Positions 18,721 to 22,186 of a DNA stretch of 22,186 nt are shown one piece after another; positions within the stretch are counted from its first letter, which is position 1; the number at the start of each line of letters is the position of its first letter. A program made the position numbers and the translations under genes. Origin of the DNA: Acetobacteraceae bacterium. GTDB taxonomy: Bacteria; Pseudomonadota; Alphaproteobacteria; Acetobacterales; Acetobacteraceae. Where the stretch lies: the NCBI GenBank assembly GCA_947476855.1, contig CANJSR010000018.1, forward strand, positions 1 to 22,186, written 5' to 3'. The notes below the pieces were generated by a model that saw nothing but the letters and a program-made list of their open reading frames with translations, had not been told where the DNA came from and made no database searches.

Positions 18721-20358
18721 TCAGGCCAGGGCTAGATCCTTGTAGCCGCTCGATGCCACCGCGTCGCACTTCGCCCGGTAATCGGGCGCGCTGCCGCTGT
18801 AGCGGTTGACGATGCGGACCTGCTTGCCCTCGACGTTTGTGTTGACGCCTGTCATCCAGGAATTGACCTCGTTCAGCAGCAGGCCCTCGCCCAGCGACTT
18901 CACGTGATCGGTCCAGGTCTGGACCTCGCCCTCGGTCGCCTCCACCCGCGTGATCTTGTGATCGCGCAGATGGCGCACCAGGTCGGTCACCCAGTCCACG
19001 TTATGCTCGATGCTGCGGGGGATGTTGCCCAACGCCATATGCGGGCCGATCAGCATCATCATGTTCGGGAAATGGTCGACCATGACGCCCAGATAGGTCT
19101 CGGGCCCGTACTTCCAGCGGTCCTTCAACTTCTCCCCATCCACCCCGCGGATGTCGATGCGGTCGAAGCTGCCGGTGATCGCGTCGAAGCCGGTCGCGTA
19201 GATGATCATGTCGAACTCGAACTCGGCATCGCTGGTCTTGATCCCGGTCGGCGTGATGCACTGGATCGGGGTTTCCGAGATATCGACCAGCTGCACGTTG
19301 TCCTGGTTGTAGACCTCGTAATACTTGGTCTCCATCGGGACACGCCGCGTGCCGAAGCCGTGGTTCTTCGGGATCAGCTTCTCGGCGACCGCCTGGTTCT
19401 TCACCCGCTGGCGGATCTTGTTCGCGACGAACTCCGACAGCAGCGCGTTCGCCGCCCGGTCCATCAGGATGTCCTTGAAGTTGCCGAGCCAGATGCCGAA
19501 CCCGGGGGAGGCGTAGAGCTTCTCCCAGAAGGCGTTGCGTTCCTCCTCGGTGACCTCGAACGTGCCGCGCGGGTCCGGGGTGTGCAGAAAGCAGGAATAG
19601 GTTTCGAGGCAGCGCTGGAACATCGCCGGGTAGCCGGCACGGATTTCCTTCATTTCGTCCGGCGCGATCTTCGCGTTCAGCAGCGGCGCGCACCAGTTGG
19701 GCGTGCGCTGGAACACGGTCAGCGTCTTGGCGGTCTTGGCGACTTCCTGGATCGTCTGCACGCCGGTCGCGCCGGTGCCGATCACGGCGATGCGCTTGCC
19801 CTCGAAGCTGACGGGGTCATGCGGCCAGCGAGCGGTGTGGCAGGATTCACCCTTGAAGCTGTCGACGCCATCAATCCGCGGCATCGTGGGCGCGGACAAC
19901 GGGCCGACGGCGGTGATCATCAGCGTCGACAGGTACTTGCGCCCGTCTTCCAGCGTGATCTCCCACTTCCGGTCGGCTTCGTGCCAATGGGCCGAGGCGA
20001 CGCGGCTGCGGAACTGGATGTCCCGGCGCAGGTCGAACTTGTCGGCGACATGGTTCAGATACCGCAGCGTCTCCGGCTGGCCGGCGAAATGCTCGCTCCA
20101 GTCCCATTCGTCCAGCAGGTCCTTGGAGAACGAGAAAGCGTAGGAATAGCTTTCGGAATCAAAGCGCGCACCCGGGTAGCGGTTCCAGTACCAGGTGCCG
20201 CCGACTCCCGTGCCGGCTTCCAGGACCAGGGCGCGCAGCCCGAGTTCCCGCAGGCGATAGAGCTGGTACATCCCGGACATGCCGGACCCGATCACAATGG
20301 CGTCATAGGCGGGGGCCGAACCGGAGGACGAAGCCTGGGTTGTTTGCGAAGCGGCCAT
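18721..20358 (-). CDS. Baeyer-Villiger-type flavin-containing monooxygenase
   Basis: This 545-residue protein has the layout of type I Baeyer-Villiger monooxygenases, which use FAD, NADPH and O2 to insert oxygen next to a ketone. The FAD Rossmann motif GSGMSG is at residues 24-29, with VLEAGTGVGGTWYWNRYPGAR after it. The family fingerprint FxGxxxHTxxWP is FKGESCHTARWP at 168-179. The NADPH Rossmann motif GTGATG follows near 200, and the ATGFD motif is in the C-terminal third. All key residues are intact and the length is normal. The first 17 residues are a Ser/Thr/Gln/Ala-rich tail. The start at 20358 follows TAGGAG at a good distance. It is monocistronic: a hairpin follows, and the upstream gene is divergent. 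The substrate (cyclic, linear or aryl ketone) cannot be told. Confidence 0.94.
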   Translation of the reverse strand: MAASQTTQASSSGSAPAYDAIVIGSGMSGMYQLYRLRELGLRALVLEAGTGVGGTWYWNRYPGARFDSESYSYAFSFSKDLLDEWDWSEHFAGQPETLRYLNHVADKFDLRRDIQFRSRVASAHWHEADRKWEITLEDGRKYLSTLMITAVGPLSAPTMPRIDGVDSFKGESCHTARWPHDPVSFEGKRIAVIGTGATGVQTIQEVAKTAKTLTVFQRTPNWCAPLLNAKIAPDEMKEIRAGYPAMFQRCLETYSCFLHTPDPRGTFEVTEEERNAFWEKLYASPGFGIWLGNFKDILMDRAANALLSEFVANKIRQRVKNQAVAEKLIPKNHGFGTRRVPMETKYYEVYNQDNVQLVDISETPIQCITPTGIKTSDAEFEFDMIIYATGFDAITGSFDRIDIRGVDGEKLKDRWKYGPETYLGVMVDHFPNMMMLIGPHMALGNIPRSIEHNVDWVTDLVRHLRDHKITRVEATEGEVQTWTDHVKSLGEGLLLNEVNSWMTGVNTNVEGKQVRIVNRYSGSAPDYRAKCDAVASSGYKDLALA

Positions 20359-20555
20359 TTTTTCTGCTCCTACTCTAAATACTCACGTCGGGGCGGTCGG
20401 CGGACCGTCGACAAAAACGCCCCTTAACAAAATGAATCATTACGCCCGTCCGCCTCCCCCGGCAACCGGAGCACCCGTGCCATCAATGGCCGCGAGGGGG
20501 TTGTTCCAGCCCCCCGGCGACCCTAGCTTCGGAGGCAACCGGATAGGATCGTCCC
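20359..20555. promoter_or_regulatory. Divergent spacer between monooxygenase and membrane protein-DUF2491 gene
   Basis: This 197-bp region must hold promoters for both directions. The A/T-richest parts are next to the monooxygenase start and around 20420-20445. A GGGGG/CCCCC inverted pair lies around 20498-20516. I could not assign hexamers or a regulator site with confidence. Confidence 0.35.
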
Positions 20556-22133
20556 CTGCGCAAGCTGTCTCATCTCGCCTGTGCTCTCGGGGTGATGCTG
20601 GCCGTCGGCGCCTGGCCGCTGGCCACCGGCCTGACCGTCGCCCTCACCCCCACCGAGGCGTTTGCCCAGTCACGCTCCAGCGGCGGCTATTCCCGGCCCA
20701 GCGCGTCCCGGACGCCATCTTTCAGCACGTCCCGACCGTCGGTACGGACGCCCTCGACCAGCGGCGGCTATGCCCGTCCGTCGAGCCCGCCTTCCAGCCG
20801 GCCTTCCTTCTCCGCCCCGTCCTCCGCCGGGGATCGCGCCGTGTCCCGCCAGCGCTCCGCCGACGCGCTGGGGTCCTTCCGAACGCAGCAGGCGCCGCGT
20901 CCGCAGGCCGCGCCCGGGCCGTCGTCCGTGTGGGGTGGCAGCGGAACCTCCCGACCTGCCCCGCCCCCGGTGATCCGCCAGACCGAACGGCCGGGCTGGT
21001 ATTCGCAGCGCGGCTGGACCAATCCCGGAAGCTGGTACGGGCCACCGCGCAGCTTCGGCATCTGGGACGGGCTGTTCCTTTGGGCCCTGGTCAGCAACCT
21101 CAGCCGCCCGGCATCGGCCGACTTCTTCCATAACCACCAGAACGACCCCGGCTACAAGGAATGGCGGGCCGAGGCAGACCGCATGGCCAAGGACAACGCG
21201 GACCTGCGCCAGAAACTCGCCGACCTCGACCGTCAGCTCGCGGCGCGGAAGGGCACGCCGGTCGATCCGAACTTCCTGCCGCCCGACGTCCCGCCCGAGG
21301 TCGCGCTGGCAACGCCCGTCGCCAGCCGTACCCCCAGCGTGGCGGCGAACGACAACGATGACGGCACGCCCTGGGTGCTGATCGCGCTGGTCGTCGGCGG
21401 CGCCGTCGTGGGCTGGGCGATCTGGCAGCGCATACGCCAACGCGGCAAGGGAGACCAATCCATGAAGATACTCGGGTCCGCCGGCGCGATGCTCCGGCAC
21501 AAGCTGTCGGGGGATACCTACAAGCCCGACCGGCTGCGCGTCGGGATGACGTTTCCGTTCGATCCCACGCCCTTCATCCTGGCCTCCGGCGCCACCAAGG
21601 TGGTCGCCCCCGCGCCCGACACCGGATCAGCCCGCATGACGGTCACTGCGGTGGGCACAGCGGTCGGTGGCGGGTCGGAGCTGATCAGGCTGTACCTGCC
21701 GGACAACCGCTCGGTCTTCCAGCTTCACATGGACCCGTCCGGCAACCCGGATGAGTGCCGGTTCTTTTCCCGCATCGACGAAATCACCCCGGCCGACCAA
21801 CAGGAATGGGCCGCCTGGCTGCATCCGTCCGAGGGGATGATCGGCTGGCCCCAGTTCCAGACCAAGGACGGCCGGATGTACGATCGCGTGTGGGCGCCAG
21901 GCCCGACCCGCATCCCGCCCTTGGCCATGACCGAGACGATCGAAACCGCCGAAAGCGGCACGCCCAAGGTCCTGCAGCGCCAGGCGATGCTGTACGCCGC
22001 GCCGACCGGGGTGCCCGCCCCGGCGCCGGAAACCGAATACATCCTGGTCTCGGTCGTCGAGTCGGACGGCCAAGCCTGGGTTGAAGTCGCGGCCGGCATG
22101 GATGTCAGCCCCGGCATGCTCGAACTGTCCTGA
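20556..22133 (+). CDS. Membrane protein fused to a C-terminal YjfK-like DUF2491 domain
   Basis: From the proposed CTG start, codons 1-33 read as a Sec signal (RKLSHLACALG..., ending EAFA|QS). A Ser/Pro/Arg-rich region with two SGGY(S/A)RPS repeats follows. Then come a Trp/Gly-rich SWYGPP..FGIWDG segment, a short coiled coil at about 199-230 (EWRAEADRMAKDNADLRQKL), and a transmembrane helix at about 272-292. The last 223 residues resemble E. coli YjfK (DUF2491), notably the DRVWAPG and PPLAMTETIE blocks and the LQRQAMLYAA block. Predicted topology is N-terminal part outside, DUF2491 in the cytoplasm. CTG 20556 has AGGA 7 nt upstream. GTG 20592 and ATG 20595 are conventional alternatives but lose the basic n-region and have no ribosome site. 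YjfK lies in a PspA-type envelope-stress operon in E. coli; its biochemical role is unknown. Confidence 0.8.
   Translation: MRKLSHLACALGVMLAVGAWPLATGLTVALTPTEAFAQSRSSGGYSRPSASRTPSFSTSRPSVRTPSTSGGYARPSSPPSSRPSFSAPSSAGDRAVSRQRSADALGSFRTQQAPRPQAAPGPSSVWGGSGTSRPAPPPVIRQTERPGWYSQRGWTNPGSWYGPPRSFGIWDGLFLWALVSNLSRPASADFFHNHQNDPGYKEWRAEADRMAKDNADLRQKLADLDRQLAARKGTPVDPNFLPPDVPPEVALATPVASRTPSVAANDNDDGTPWVLIALVVGGAVVGWAIWQRIRQRGKGDQSMKILGSAGAMLRHKLSGDTYKPDRLRVGMTFPFDPTPFILASGATKVVAPAPDTGSARMTVTAVGTAVGGGSELIRLYLPDNRSVFQLHMDPSGNPDECRFFSRIDEITPADQQEWAAWLHPSEGMIGWPQFQTKDGRMYDRVWAPGPTRIPPLAMTETIETAESGTPKVLQRQAMLYAAPTGVPAPAPETEYILVSVVESDGQAWVEVAAGMDVSPGMLELS
21447..21464 (+). promoter_or_regulatory. Internal ribosome binding site and ATG before the DUF2491 domain
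   Basis: AAGGGAGA at 21447-21454 lies 7 nt before an in-frame ATG at 21462, just after the transmembrane helix. Initiation here would give a 223-residue stand-alone DUF2491 protein, close to E. coli YjfK (about 219 residues). Either the long frame also yields a short form, or two once-separate genes have fused and kept the second start. Confidence 0.45.
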
Positions 22134-22158
22134 CCCACGTGAACCGGAAGCCATCGGC

Positions 22159-22186
22159 ATGATCGCCAACATCCTCCCCACCCTGC
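22159..22186 (+). CDS. Start of a following gene, first nine codons (possible DUF350/YjfL-like membrane protein)
   Basis: ATG at 22159 follows GGAAG at 22145-22149 with a 9-nt spacing, 25 nt after the DUF2491 stop. The visible residues are MIANILPTL, hydrophobic and compatible with a membrane protein. In E. coli yjfK is followed by yjfL (DUF350, membrane), which is the basis of the suggestion; the nine codons alone cannot prove it. Confidence 0.45.

Noticed and set aside
18904..20427. A 507-codon plus-strand open frame opposite the Baeyer-Villiger-type monooxygenase
   Set aside because: Antisense to a gene with every family motif; composition is typical of a shadow frame.

Overview
The window is about two-thirds G+C, with the third-position G/C bias and weak-to-moderate Shine-Dalgarno sites typical of an alphaproteobacterium, probably a Rhodospirillales-type lineage. 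That placement is inferred from gene content and composition only. I see no rRNA, tRNA, CRISPR array, prophage or transposase gene. It looks like ordinary chromosome with several two- or three-gene operons, two copies of a palindromic intergenic repeat, and some accessory catabolic genes.

Left part (1-4273): the minus strand carries the first 1020 codons of the glutamate synthase large subunit (gltB), running off the left edge. Upstream of it on the same strand are two tandem, mutually paralogous small proteins of the uncharacterised Lin0512 family. A 313-bp divergent spacer containing nested inverted repeats separates them from the next operon. From 4274 to 6381, on the plus strand, a luciferase-like flavin monooxygenase is followed 5 nt later by an isopenicillin-N-synthase-like Fe(II) dioxygenase.

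Middle (6463-15878): a large secreted alpha-2-macroglobulin with an intact CLEQ thioester motif overlaps, by ATGA, a penicillin-binding protein 1C gene. This is the classic periplasmic protease-trap plus peptidoglycan-repair pair. Converging on it from the minus strand, 6 bp away, is a CofG-CofH fusion (FbiC). It makes the deazaflavin chromophore F0, so this proteobacterium is probably an F420 producer.

Right part (15879-22186): a second copy of the palindromic repeat and a G10 tract lie upstream of fbiC. Then comes a minus-strand operon, in transcription order an asparaginase-like amidohydrolase, a TauD/TfdA dioxygenase and a small VOC-fold protein. The amidohydrolase keeps the catalytic Thr/Thr/Lys but has lost the Asp and Gln that hold the substrate amino-acid head group, so it may act on a different amide. 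A 14-bp perfect inverted repeat separates this operon from a minus-strand Baeyer-Villiger-type flavin monooxygenase. On the plus strand, a membrane protein is fused in frame to a YjfK-like DUF2491 domain. It appears to use a CTG start, and a good internal ribosome site precedes the DUF2491 half. The first nine codons of a following gene end the window.

The most interesting leads are the altered asparaginase-like enzyme and its operon, the Lin0512 pair, the REPIN-like repeats, the F420 gene, and the membrane protein-DUF2491 fusion. No single observation proves a new system.
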